Assembly (NCBI GenBank): GCA_910588215.1
Contig: CAJUQJ010000005.1
Span: forward strand, 1 to 64,000
Direction: 5' to 3'
Source: an uncultured Lachnospiraceae bacterium
Lineage (GTDB): Bacteria > Bacillota > Clostridia > Lachnospirales > Lachnospiraceae
DNA length: 64,000 nucleotides
Shown: in pieces, positions 34,767 to 43,354 of the stretch
How positions within the stretch are numbered: the first letter of the stretch is position 1
Layout of the letters: each line of letters starts with the position of its first letter
Program-made: the position numbers and the translations under genes
Notes under the pieces: generated by a model
The model's database searches: none
Told to the model about the DNA's origin: nothing
Seen by the model: the letters and a program-made list of their open reading frames with translations, nothing else

Positions 34767-35531
34767 ATGAACAGTGAGATCAGAAAAATGCTGGAAGCAG
34801 TGCGTAGCGGTGAACTGTCCGTTGACGAGGCACTGCTCACTATTAAGAAGGCGCCTTTTGAGGACATCGGTTATGCCAAGGTAGATATGCATCGCGGCAT
34901 CCGTCAGGGAGCGCCGGAGGTCATCTACGGTGCCGGAAAGACAGCAAAGCAGATGCTGGGCATTATTGAAGCCATGAAGAAAAACGGACAGGAGACGATC
35001 TTGATCACACGTCTTGACCAGGAAGCGGCAGAGTGCATTGGCGAGTGTTATGAATTAGATTACCGGCAGGAGGCGCGGATCGGTATCATCGGTAAGATAC
35101 CTGTGCCGGACGGGATTGGCCGGATCGTTGTCGCAACGGGGGGAACTTCTGATATTCCGGTAGCCGAGGAAGCGGCGTTGACGGCGGAGGTACACGGCAA
35201 CGAGGTAGTAAGGCTTTACGATGTGGGCGTAGCGGGATTGCACCGGATGCTGGCGCATATGGATGAGATCATGAGTGCTTCCGTGATCATAGCCATTGCA
35301 GGGATGGAGGGGGCGCTTTCTAGTGTGATCGGCGGATTGGCGGACTGCCCGGTGATCGCAGTGCCTACAAGCGTTGGGTATGGCGCCTCTTTTCATGGGG
35401 TGAGCGCTCTTCTGTCCATGCTGAATTCCTGTGCCAGCGGGGTGTCGGTGGTGAATATTGATAATGGATTCGGCGCCGGGTATCTGGCGGGGATGATCAA
35501 CCATATGGACAGAGGGCATTCCCGGAGTTAA
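34767..35531 (+). CDS. larB: LarB, nicotinate adenine dinucleotide carboxylase/hydrolase
   Basis: The product is 254 residues. It carboxylates the pyridinium ring of NaAD and hydrolyses the phosphoanhydride, the first step of the pincer pathway. It shows the PurE-like C-terminal domain: IVVATGGTSDIPVAEEAA, YDVGVAGLHR, IAGMEGALSSVIGGL, PVIAVPTSVGYG and NIDNGFGAGY. The N-terminus (SVDEALLTIKK...IRQGAPEVIYG) is typical. It starts 66 bases after larE. Confidence 0.95.
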   Translation: MNSEIRKMLEAVRSGELSVDEALLTIKKAPFEDIGYAKVDMHRGIRQGAPEVIYGAGKTAKQMLGIIEAMKKNGQETILITRLDQEAAECIGECYELDYRQEARIGIIGKIPVPDGIGRIVVATGGTSDIPVAEEAALTAEVHGNEVVRLYDVGVAGLHRMLAHMDEIMSASVIIAIAGMEGALSSVIGGLADCPVIAVPTSVGYGASFHGVSALLSMLNSCASGVSVVNIDNGFGAGYLAGMINHMDRGHSRS

Positions 35532-35625
35532 TAGATTGATAAAATAGTTCTGCCTGTGCGGTCCGCAAGCAGATGTAAGAGTACGTAAGTGCAGATTTTG
35601 CGAATGTGACAGCCGGGTTGGAAAT

Positions 35626-35706
35626 TTCGGAATGGAGGTAAGGTTGAATAAATTCTCTGATGAGCAATTTATCCAACCAAGAATTTGTGACGCTTCGGAA
35701 TGGAGG
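35626..35706 (+). repeat. Dispersed intergenic element, copy 2
   Basis: Starts and ends with TTCGGAATGGAGG. In between, 35640-35671 is identical to 1076-1107. Here GGTTGAATAAATT pairs with AATTTATCCAACC (one mismatch) around CTCTGATGAGC, making a stem of about 13 pairs. The distal block provides the larC ribosome site. Confidence 0.7.
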
Positions 35707-35711
35707 TAAAG

Positions 35712-36869
35712 ATGAAGACTTTGTATTTAGACTGTAACATGGGAGCGGCGGGTGATATGCTGACGGCAGCGCTGCTGGAACTGCTTCCGGATCCGGACGG
35801 GTTTATTGAGGAATTGAACGCCTTGGGAATTCCGGGAGTGACGATCGAGAAGGAACAGGTGAGTAAGTGCGGTATCGACGGCACACATGTCGCGGTGAAG
35901 ATCAACGGCGTGGAAGAGGAAGAAAGCATGCACACACACCATCACAGCGGTATGCACGATATCAAACATATCGTTCATCATCTTTCAGTGCCAGACAGGG
36001 TTAAGAAGGATATTCTTGCTGTCTATGCTTTGATTGCAGAGGCGGAGAGTCATGTGCACGGTGTACCGGTGACGGAGATACATTTTCATGAAGTGGGCAC
36101 TATGGATGCGGTGGTCGATGTGACGGCAGTCAGCTTGCTGATGGACAGGATCGCACCTGATCAGGTGATTGCGTCGCCTGTTCATGTGGGCAGCGGTCAG
36201 GTGAAATGTGCGCATGGCATCTTACCCGTACCTGCTCCGGCTACGGCACATATCCTGCGGGATGTACCGGTCTATGGCGGGGAGATCCAAGGTGAGTTGT
36301 GCACGCCTACAGGTGCGGCACTGCTGAAATATTTTGTGACGAAGTTTTGCAGTATGCCGGTTATGAAGACGACGGACATTGGATATGGTATGGGCAAGAA
36401 AGACTTTTCCGCAGCCAATTGTATCCGTGCGATGCTTGGTGAGACGGAGAGTGCCGGGGACATTATTGTGGAACTCAACTGTAACGTAGACGATATGACC
36501 GGAGAAGCGATAGGATTTGCGATGGAAGAACTGTTTGCCGCCGGCGCACTGGAAGTATACACGATTCCCATTGGTATGAAGAAATCTCGTCCGGGAACGT
36601 TATTGTGTGTGATGTGCCGCCCAGAGGATAAGGAGAAGATGGTTAAGCAGCTCTTCCTTCACACGACAACGATAGGTATCCGCGAAAGCAGTTTCAGGCG
36701 GTATACACTCGACCGGTCTGTTGAGACGGTACAGACACCCTACGGCGGGATCCGGAGGAAAGTTTCCACCGGATATGGTGTTACAAGACAGAAGTATGAG
36801 TATGAAGACTTGGCGAAGGCGGCCAGAGACAATGATCTTTCCGTCAGCCAGATTCTCAGTAGATTATAG
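35712..36869 (+). CDS. larC: LarC, nickel-insertion cyclometallase
   Basis: The product is 385 residues from ATG 35712, just after GGAGG; ATG 35700 overlaps that site. It inserts nickel into the dithiolated pyridinium precursor in a CTP-dependent manner. The start YLDCNMGAAGDMLTAALLELL is family-typical. A His-rich stretch (MHTHHHSGMHDIKHIVHH, about 77-94) suits nickel handling. HVHGVPVTEIHFHEVGTMDAVVD and CNVDDMTGEAIGFAMEELF follow. It is one uninterrupted frame, unlike the larC1/larC2 pair of Lactobacillus plantarum. Confidence 0.95.
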   Translation: MKTLYLDCNMGAAGDMLTAALLELLPDPDGFIEELNALGIPGVTIEKEQVSKCGIDGTHVAVKINGVEEEESMHTHHHSGMHDIKHIVHHLSVPDRVKKDILAVYALIAEAESHVHGVPVTEIHFHEVGTMDAVVDVTAVSLLMDRIAPDQVIASPVHVGSGQVKCAHGILPVPAPATAHILRDVPVYGGEIQGELCTPTGAALLKYFVTKFCSMPVMKTTDIGYGMGKKDFSAANCIRAMLGETESAGDIIVELNCNVDDMTGEAIGFAMEELFAAGALEVYTIPIGMKKSRPGTLLCVMCRPEDKEKMVKQLFLHTTTIGIRESSFRRYTLDRSVETVQTPYGGIRRKVSTGYGVTRQKYEYEDLAKAARDNDLSVSQILSRL

Positions 36870-37117
36870 AAATGCTATAGAAATAACCAGTATATGTTTC
36901 TATACACCCATATCCTACATTATGATACCACCATGAATAGAAGTGGGTGTTTAGTAAAATATGCACACAAAATCGGAGATTTTGGCGCGTTCACGGAGTC
37001 CGCAGTGTAATGCGTACTCCTGATTGACAGGTTACTTCTACAGTAAATGTCTACGCCTATTTATGGCGGTATGATGATACGAGATATGGATGTTTAAGAA
37101 TAGAAGGAGCGGATCAT
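36870..37117 (+). promoter_or_regulatory. Upstream region of the transporter with paired operator-like sites
   Basis: A 17-base motif of form ATGG(C/T)GGTAT(C/G)AT occurs at 36918-36934 (minus strand) and 37063-37079 (plus strand). TTGACA at about 37024 could be a -35 box, with no good -10. ACACCCA near 36904 and TGGGTGT near 36944 could pair as a terminator for larC. A nickel-responsive regulator is a natural candidate, but the motif is not the classical NikR box. Confidence 0.35.
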
Positions 37118-38683
37118 ATGAAAAAATTTATGGCACTTTCGGTAGCTCTGATGTTAAGTGTTGTACTGTCTGCCTGCGGTGGCGATGCTGCACAAAACAG
37201 TGCAGAGAAGGCAGTGGGCACAGCATCGGAGCAGAATGCGCTTGTCTATGGAAGCGGCGATTATACAAGGATCAACCCGGCCATGGATGAACATGGAGAG
37301 ATCAATATTCTGCTCTTTGACGGACTTACTGCACATAACGGTGAGAACGAAGTCATTCCGGGGCTTGCTAAGAGCTGGGAATTTGAGGAGGCATCCTGTA
37401 CTTACACGTTTCACCTGGCAGAAAATGTAAAGTGGCATGACGGCGAGGACTTTACGGCGGATGATGTGAAGTTCACGATAGAGGCTATTATGGATCCGGC
37501 GAACGGTTCGGAAAATGCGCCAAACTACGAGGATGTGGAAGAAATCCGTGTGATCGACGACCATACCATCGAATTCCATCTTACTGCGCCAAATGTGGCG
37601 TTTCTGGACTATATGTCGATGGCGGTGCTGCCGGAACATCTGCTGGCGGGAGAGGACATGCAGGAATCGAACTTTTTCCGTAATCCGGTGGGCACGGGGC
37701 CGTACAGGTTGGAGAGCTGGGACGTGGGACAGGCGATCACGCTGGTGCGGAATGAGAACTATTTTAAGGGAGCCGCGAATATAGAACGGATCGTCTTCAA
37801 GATTGTGCCGGACGATACGGCCAAGGCGCTGCAGATGAAGGCTGGTGAGCTTGATCTGGCGCTGCTGACGCCACGGGATGCCCAGACATTTGCGGATATG
37901 GCAGGATATACCTGTTATGAGATGAAGACTTCCGATTACCGGGGCATTCTTTTTAACTTCGGACATGCGTATTGGAAGGAGAACCGGGATCTGATCCCGG
38001 CAGTCTGCTGTGCCATCGACAGACAGTCGATCATTGACGCGGTGCTGCTTGGGCAGGGCGTGACCGCTTATGGGCCGCTGCAGCGCAATATCTACGACAA
38101 TGAAGCGGTTGAGCAGTATACCTATGACCCTGAGAGGGCACGGAAGATTCTGGAAGCCTCTGGCTGTACGATGGAGAATGACGGTTATTATGTGCGTAAC
38201 GGCGAGAAGGTCGGCTTTGTGATCAGCGTGGCTGCAGGGGATCAGGTGCGTATCGATATCGCGCAGGCAGCGGCACAGCAGCTGCGGGCAGTGGGAATCG
38301 ACTGCTCCGTAGACATTCCGGTGCAGGTGGACTGGGCCGGACAGATGGCATATCTGATCGGCTGGGGGAGTCCTTTTGATGCCGACGACCACACATATAA
38401 GGTCTTCGGGACGGATAAGGGAGCAAATTACAGCGGTTACTCCAATGCGGAGGTTGACCGCTACCTACTGGAGGCACGCCAGTCCGATGATCAGACCGTG
38501 CGGGCCAGAGCTTATGACCGGTTTCAGGAGGCACTGGCGAATGATCCTGCCTTTGCCTTTATCTGCTATGTGGATGCCAATTATGTGGCGGACTCTGGGA
38601 TTCAGGGTATCTCCCGGGATACAGTGATGGGACATCATGGCGTGGGTATCTTCTGGAACGTTGTAGAGTGGACCATGGAATGA
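37118..38683 (+). CDS. Nickel/oligopeptide-type binding lipoprotein
   Basis: The product is 521 residues. A signal peptide leads to a lipobox at Cys20 (LSAC). The mature protein is a family-5 binding protein (IPGLAKSWEFEEASCTYTFHLAENVKWHDGEDFTADDVKF, VGTGPYRLESW, RNENYF). Family members bind peptides, nickel chelates or other small ligands. Direct adjacency to larEBC, which needs nickel, suggests nickel uptake, but this is inference. Ribosome site AGGAGCGG. It heads the unit SBP-ATPase-permease-permease. Confidence 0.85.
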   Translation: MKKFMALSVALMLSVVLSACGGDAAQNSAEKAVGTASEQNALVYGSGDYTRINPAMDEHGEINILLFDGLTAHNGENEVIPGLAKSWEFEEASCTYTFHLAENVKWHDGEDFTADDVKFTIEAIMDPANGSENAPNYEDVEEIRVIDDHTIEFHLTAPNVAFLDYMSMAVLPEHLLAGEDMQESNFFRNPVGTGPYRLESWDVGQAITLVRNENYFKGAANIERIVFKIVPDDTAKALQMKAGELDLALLTPRDAQTFADMAGYTCYEMKTSDYRGILFNFGHAYWKENRDLIPAVCCAIDRQSIIDAVLLGQGVTAYGPLQRNIYDNEAVEQYTYDPERARKILEASGCTMENDGYYVRNGEKVGFVISVAAGDQVRIDIAQAAAQQLRAVGIDCSVDIPVQVDWAGQMAYLIGWGSPFDADDHTYKVFGTDKGANYSGYSNAEVDRYLLEARQSDDQTVRARAYDRFQEALANDPAFAFICYVDANYVADSGIQGISRDTVMGHHGVGIFWNVVEWTME

Positions 38684-38696
38684 GAGTGTCCAAGGA

Positions 38697-38714
38697 AAGG
38701 TTGAATTAATTCTC
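38697..38714 (+). repeat. Dispersed element, short third copy
   Basis: AAGGTTGAATTAATTCTC matches the start of the element at 1076 and 35640 with one difference, then diverges. It sits between the binding-protein and ATPase genes. Confidence 0.45.
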
Positions 38715-38758
38715 ATCCTGTACTTGGGATTGCGCCTGAGTGGGAGCATGGAGGGGCA

Positions 38759-40675
38759 ATGGCAGAGCTACTGGAAGTACAAAATCTATCCGTCAGTTTT
38801 GAGACGCCGAAGGGTGAGGTACAGGCTGTCCGGGATGTCAGCTTCACGCTGCATACCGGGGAAGTGCTGGCGGTGGTGGGAGAATCAGGCAGCGGCAAAA
38901 GTGCCCTGTGCAAGGCGGTCATGAAGCTTCTGCCGGCCTCAGGGCGAATCAGGGCAGGCGGGATTTATATAAACGGAACCGATATAAGCAGATTTGGCGA
39001 GCGAAAGATGCATAAGCTGCGGGGGAAATTATTCTCCATGGTGTTTCAGGATCCGATGACTTCGCTGAATCCGACGATGACCATCGGTGCGCAGATCGCA
39101 GAGGCCGTCAGGGTACACGATCCGAAACTCACAAGACGTCAGATTTATGATCGGGCAGCGGAGTTGATGCAGTTGGTGGAGATAGACCGTGCGCAGGAGC
39201 GGATGCATCTTTATCCGCATCACTTTTCCGGCGGCATGCGGCAGCGCTGTGTGATGGCTATTGCACTGGCCGGGAATCCGACGATCCTGTTTGCGGATGA
39301 ACCGACTACGGCGTTGGATGTGACGATCCAGGCACAGATTCTTGGATTATTCAGGAAGATTCAGCAAGATCTTGGCATGGCGACAGTCTTCGTGACACAT
39401 GATCTGAACGTGGCTGCGGAGGCGGCCGATCGTGTGGCAGTCATGTATGCCGGGAAGATTGTGGAGATTGGGACAACGGAAGAAATCTTTCGAGATCCCA
39501 GACATCCTTATACGTGGGGGCTTTTGCGTTCGCTGCCGGTTTATGGAAGAGGGCAAGAAACGCTGTACACGATCCCGGGACTGCCTCCCACGCTGCTGAA
39601 TCCGCCGAAAGGAGATGCGTTTGCCTGCCGCAATCCCTATGCGCTGGCGATCGACTATGAGGAGGAGCCGCCGCTTTTTCGTGTCAGTGACACGCACTAT
39701 GCGGCTACCTGGCTGCTGGATGAGAGGGCGCCGAAGATTACGCCGCCGGTGAGGAAGACTGCTGATCTGCCGCCGTACGGCCATTCGGTACGAGAGGAAC
39801 AGGAGATCCTGCTGGATGTGCGGCATCTTACGCATGTGTTTCCTCTGGATAAGAAGACAACATTTAAGGCAGTCGATGATGTTTCTTTTCAGATAAAAAG
39901 GGGAGAAATCTTCGGACTGATCGGTGAATCCGGCTCAGGAAAATCGACGGTGGCTCGCTTGATCATGAATCTGTACCGGCCCAATGTCGGCACGGCGGTT
40001 GCAGGAAAAAAGCAGTTCTTTGGACAAAATTTGTCGGGAGGAGATCAATCGCGCAGTGCAGCCAGGATTCTCTATAAGGGGCTTGATATTAACGATCCGA
40101 TCCTCTTCCGGCAACATAAGAAAATGCTGCAGACCACGCGGCAGATCATTTTCCAGGACTCCAATTCCAGCTTAAACCAGCGGATGAGGGTGTGGGATAT
40201 CATCACAGAGCCGCTGCGGATACAGCATATCGTGCCGCCGAGGGGTTCCCTGTGGGCGGAGGCGAAGTTCCAGATGCACTATGTGGGGCTGGACGAGGCG
40301 TATCTGAATCGTTACCCTGCGGAGTTGTCCGGGGGACAGAGGCAGCGTGTGGCGATCGCGCGGGCGTTGTCTATGGAGCCGGAACTGCTGGTGGCGGATG
40401 AACCGGTGGCGTCTCTGGACGTATCTATTCAGGCGCAGATTGTGAATCTGTTTCGGCATCTTCAGCAGGAACATGGATTCTCTTTTCTCTTTATTGCCCA
40501 TGATCTTGCCATGGTGGAATTTCTATGTGACCGTGTAGGTGTCATGTATCAGGGAAAACTGGTGGAAACGGGGGAGACGAGGGAATTGTTCGCAAACCCA
40601 AGGCATCCTTATACAAAGGCGCTTCTATCTGCAATGCCGAAAGGCGGCAGTCGTTTTGGGGAAATGCTTGTATAG
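38759..40675 (+). CDS. Fused double ATPase of an Opp/Nik-type ABC transporter
   Basis: The product is 638 residues with two complete ABC domains in tandem, equivalent to OppD-OppF or NikD-NikE fused. The first has GESGSGKSALCKAV (Walker A), HHFSGGMRQRCVMA (signature) and ILFADEPTTALDV (Walker B). The second has GESGSGKSTVARL, AELSGGQRQRVAIAR and LLVADEPVASLDV. An oligopeptide-type C-terminal extension (YTIPGLPPTLLNPPKGDAFACRNPYA, with one Cys rather than the usual four-Cys cluster) joins them. The start ATG follows GGAGGGG. Confidence 0.93.
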   Translation: MAELLEVQNLSVSFETPKGEVQAVRDVSFTLHTGEVLAVVGESGSGKSALCKAVMKLLPASGRIRAGGIYINGTDISRFGERKMHKLRGKLFSMVFQDPMTSLNPTMTIGAQIAEAVRVHDPKLTRRQIYDRAAELMQLVEIDRAQERMHLYPHHFSGGMRQRCVMAIALAGNPTILFADEPTTALDVTIQAQILGLFRKIQQDLGMATVFVTHDLNVAAEAADRVAVMYAGKIVEIGTTEEIFRDPRHPYTWGLLRSLPVYGRGQETLYTIPGLPPTLLNPPKGDAFACRNPYALAIDYEEEPPLFRVSDTHYAATWLLDERAPKITPPVRKTADLPPYGHSVREEQEILLDVRHLTHVFPLDKKTTFKAVDDVSFQIKRGEIFGLIGESGSGKSTVARLIMNLYRPNVGTAVAGKKQFFGQNLSGGDQSRSAARILYKGLDINDPILFRQHKKMLQTTRQIIFQDSNSSLNQRMRVWDIITEPLRIQHIVPPRGSLWAEAKFQMHYVGLDEAYLNRYPAELSGGQRQRVAIARALSMEPELLVADEPVASLDVSIQAQIVNLFRHLQQEHGFSFLFIAHDLAMVEFLCDRVGVMYQGKLVETGETRELFANPRHPYTKALLSAMPKGGSRFGEMLV

Positions 40676-40744
40676 AGGGTGAAGCAGGACGTGGCACAGG
40701 AGGAAGAAGTGCTGTGGTCAAAAAGGCAGGAGCGGAGTTGTGAT

Positions 40745-41725
40745 ATGACGGGGAGCAGATGGGGCAGGATACAATATTGGGGGAAAAAGCTTTTGATCTT
40801 GATCGTGAGTCTTCTGGTTCTCTCAGTGGCGGTTTTCTATATCTCACGTTTGGCGCCGGGGGATCCGCTCGTGTCATATTATGGAGACCGGGTAGAAAAG
40901 ATGAGCCTTGCGGAGCGTGAATGGGCGGAAGATAAGTTGGGGCTCAATGAGCCGCTGACGGTTCAGTATGTATGCTGGCTTGAAAACGCGCTGCAGGGGG
41001 ACTTCGGCATCTCTTATAAATATAAGCTGCCTGTTGTGACCGTGATCCGGGAACGGATCGGGAATACACTGCTTTTGGGCGGAACCGGGTTCGTGCTGAT
41101 CTTCGGTCTGGCGTTGCTGCTCGGCATTGCATGCGCACGCCATGAAGGGCGGATGATCGACAGCGTGATCTGTAGTATCGGCACGATCAGCAGCTGCATT
41201 CCCGAGTTTTGGGTCTCTTTACTGCTTATGCTGTTCTTCTCCGTGAATCTGAAGTGGCTGCCCGGTAGCGGCGCGTATACTGCAGGCCAGGCCAGTGATT
41301 GGGGAGACCGTGTCAGACATCTGATCTTGCCGCTTACGGCAGTCGTGCTGGGGCATTTGTGGTATTATGCGTATATGGTACGGAACAGGATCCTGGAGGA
41401 GGTGCGGGCCGATTATGTACTCCTGGCGAAAGCAAAGGGACTGACGAGGCGCAGGGTACTGTTTCGACACTGTCTGCGAAACGTGCTGCCGTCCTATCTG
41501 AGCATCATGGCGATCTCGGTGCCTCATATTTTGGGAGGAACCTACATCATCGAGATGGTTTTCTCCTACCCGGGGCTGGGAACGTTAACATATGAAAGTG
41601 CCAGATATCATGACTATAACCTGCTGATGATTCTATGCATGCTCACGGGGATCATTGTCATGCTATGTGATATGGCAGTGAAGATGGTCTGCAAGCGGGG
41701 GACGGAGAAAGGAGCATGGCCGTAA
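40745..41725 (+). CDS. Opp/Nik-type ABC permease 1
   Basis: The product is 326 residues from ATG 40745, which has GGAG seven bases upstream; a longer frame from GTG 40679 is possible. About six helices are present, with the DppB-type N-terminus (RLAPGDPLVSYYG, LGLNEPLTVQYVCWLENALQGDFGIS) and the permease loop VLLAKAKGLTRRRVLFRHCLRNVLPS. It pairs with 41716 to form the channel and overlaps it by 10 bases. Confidence 0.9.
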   Translation: MTGSRWGRIQYWGKKLLILIVSLLVLSVAVFYISRLAPGDPLVSYYGDRVEKMSLAEREWAEDKLGLNEPLTVQYVCWLENALQGDFGISYKYKLPVVTVIRERIGNTLLLGGTGFVLIFGLALLLGIACARHEGRMIDSVICSIGTISSCIPEFWVSLLLMLFFSVNLKWLPGSGAYTAGQASDWGDRVRHLILPLTAVVLGHLWYYAYMVRNRILEEVRADYVLLAKAKGLTRRRVLFRHCLRNVLPSYLSIMAISVPHILGGTYIIEMVFSYPGLGTLTYESARYHDYNLLMILCMLTGIIVMLCDMAVKMVCKRGTEKGAWP

Positions 41726-42627
41726 GGATGGAAAATGGATTTGAAATAGTGGGGATTCGTACTCTTCCCCGGGAAGAACAGACTAGGCCGCGTGGGCATC
41801 GGCGGGATAAGGAATCCGAGAGATCCTTTCTAGGTGCCGCTTTGATCCTTACGACGATCATCCTGGGATGTCTTCTGTGTGATCTGTTCGTGTCCAGAGA
41901 TCTGGGTTATTTGGATCTGCGCAATTACAGTGTGCCTCCGGGCAGGGAATTTCTGTTTGGCACCGATACCATGGGCAGGGACATTTTTGCGATGATCTGG
42001 TACGGTGGCAGGATCTCTTTGACGATCGGCATAGCGGCAACGATGTTCTCCACGGTCCTGGGTGTTGTCTTCGGGGCTTTGAGCGGCTGTGCCCCCGTAT
42101 GGGCAGATGCGCTAATGATGCGTCTCGTGGAGATACTGCTCAGCATACCGTCGCTTATGGCGGTCATCCTGATCCAGGCGATCTTGGGCGAGGCGAATGT
42201 GTTTAGCATATCTTTTGTGTTGGGGATCACCGGCTGGATGAGCATTGCCAAGGTGGTAAGAAGCGAAGTGCGGCAGATCAGGGAATGTGAGTATGTGATC
42301 GCTTCCAGGTGTATGGGAGGCGGCTTTTTTCATATATTGTGGAAACATTTGACACCGAACTTTGTCTCTTCTATCATGTTTATGGTGGTGATGAACATCA
42401 GAAGTGCGATCGTGGCGGAGTCCACATTGAGCTTTATGGGGATCGGACTGCCGGTGGAAGTGATCACGTGGGGAAGTATGCTGTCCTTGTCGGAGGATGC
42501 GATGTTGGCAAACGCCTGGTGGATCATCCTGTTCCCCGGCGCTTTTCTGGTGGTGGCACTATTGTGCTTTACCGGCCTTGGAAATCATCTGCGCAGAAAC
42601 TTTAACCGCGGGCAGAGCAATCTGTAA
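41716..42627 (+). CDS. Opp/Nik-type ABC permease 2
   Basis: The product is 303 residues, DppC-like: FLFGTDTMGRDIFAMIWYGGRISLTIG near the start of the membrane domain, the ATPase-contact loop EYVIASRCMGGGFFHILWKHLTPN, and ESTLSFMGIGLP near the end. Translation is coupled to the first permease by a 10-base overlap, with AAAGGAG as ribosome site. It is the last gene of the transporter unit. Confidence 0.92.
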   Translation: MAVRMENGFEIVGIRTLPREEQTRPRGHRRDKESERSFLGAALILTTIILGCLLCDLFVSRDLGYLDLRNYSVPPGREFLFGTDTMGRDIFAMIWYGGRISLTIGIAATMFSTVLGVVFGALSGCAPVWADALMMRLVEILLSIPSLMAVILIQAILGEANVFSISFVLGITGWMSIAKVVRSEVRQIRECEYVIASRCMGGGFFHILWKHLTPNFVSSIMFMVVMNIRSAIVAESTLSFMGIGLPVEVITWGSMLSLSEDAMLANAWWIILFPGAFLVVALLCFTGLGNHLRRNFNRGQSNL

Positions 42628-42718
42628 CAGGACGGGAAAACGCTCTGTGAAAGGACCACCATAGAGTGATAGGATGAGCGCAGGAGGGTGTTATACAGCT
42701 TCGGAATGGAAGGGAAAA

Positions 42719-43033
42719 ATGGCAGTGAAAATGAATGAGGAACTGATCTATGCGATCCTCTCAGCAGTGGAGGAGATCCCGGAGGGAAAGGTGGCTTCGT
42801 ACGGGCAGATCGCCAGGATGATCGGACGGGATAAGAATGCGAGACTGGTTGGCAGAGTGCTGGGCCTGGCGGAATATTATGGGAATTATCCCTGCCACCG
42901 GGTGGTAGACCACGCGGGTCAAACGGCGTCCTGCTTTACGGAGCAGAAGAGCCTTCTGCTGGCGGAAGGAGTTATTTTTAAGGAAAACGGCTGCGTGGAT
43001 ATGCAAAAATGCCGATGGAAGGAAGGGAAGTAA
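42719..43033 (+). CDS. MGMT/Ogt-type O6-alkylguanine repair protein
   Basis: The product is 104 residues from ATG 42719, following GGAAGGG in a copy of the CTTCGGAATGGA block. It is the C-terminal DNA-binding and active-site domain only: ILSAVEEIPEGKVASYGQIARMIG (helix-turn-helix), NARLVGRVL (arginine finger region) and YPCHRVVDHAG with the acceptor Cys59. Because the Cys is kept, a direct methyl-transfer role is more likely than a pure alkyltransferase-like sensor, which has Trp or Ala there. Confidence 0.85.
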   Translation: MAVKMNEELIYAILSAVEEIPEGKVASYGQIARMIGRDKNARLVGRVLGLAEYYGNYPCHRVVDHAGQTASCFTEQKSLLLAEGVIFKENGCVDMQKCRWKEGK

Positions 43034-43354
43034 GCGAGAAGCGGCGGTGCTGCTGTGGGTATTGTAAATTCCGGAAACATCTTGCGCTCACCAAAGACTA
43101 TGTGCTATATTTATATAATATATCGTATGATGCCAGGATCAAAAGTCATGGACCGCGTCGTGTTTGCACATAAGTGGTTTTATGACTTTATGACTCACCC
43201 AAATATAAGGATAAAAATGGGGTGTATCTCCCGCGATATCCAAATATTGGGTGGGATTGTGGGAGTGCGTGGCACGGGACAATGGAACGATCCGTATGGC
43301 ATCTTTACCTTTGACCTCAATATCATCGTATTGTTTTATGGAAGGAAATCACCG

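Noticed and set aside
36870..37117. NiCo-type riboswitch before the transporter
   Set aside because: The expected G-rich four-way-junction pattern was not seen; only short operator-like motifs are present.
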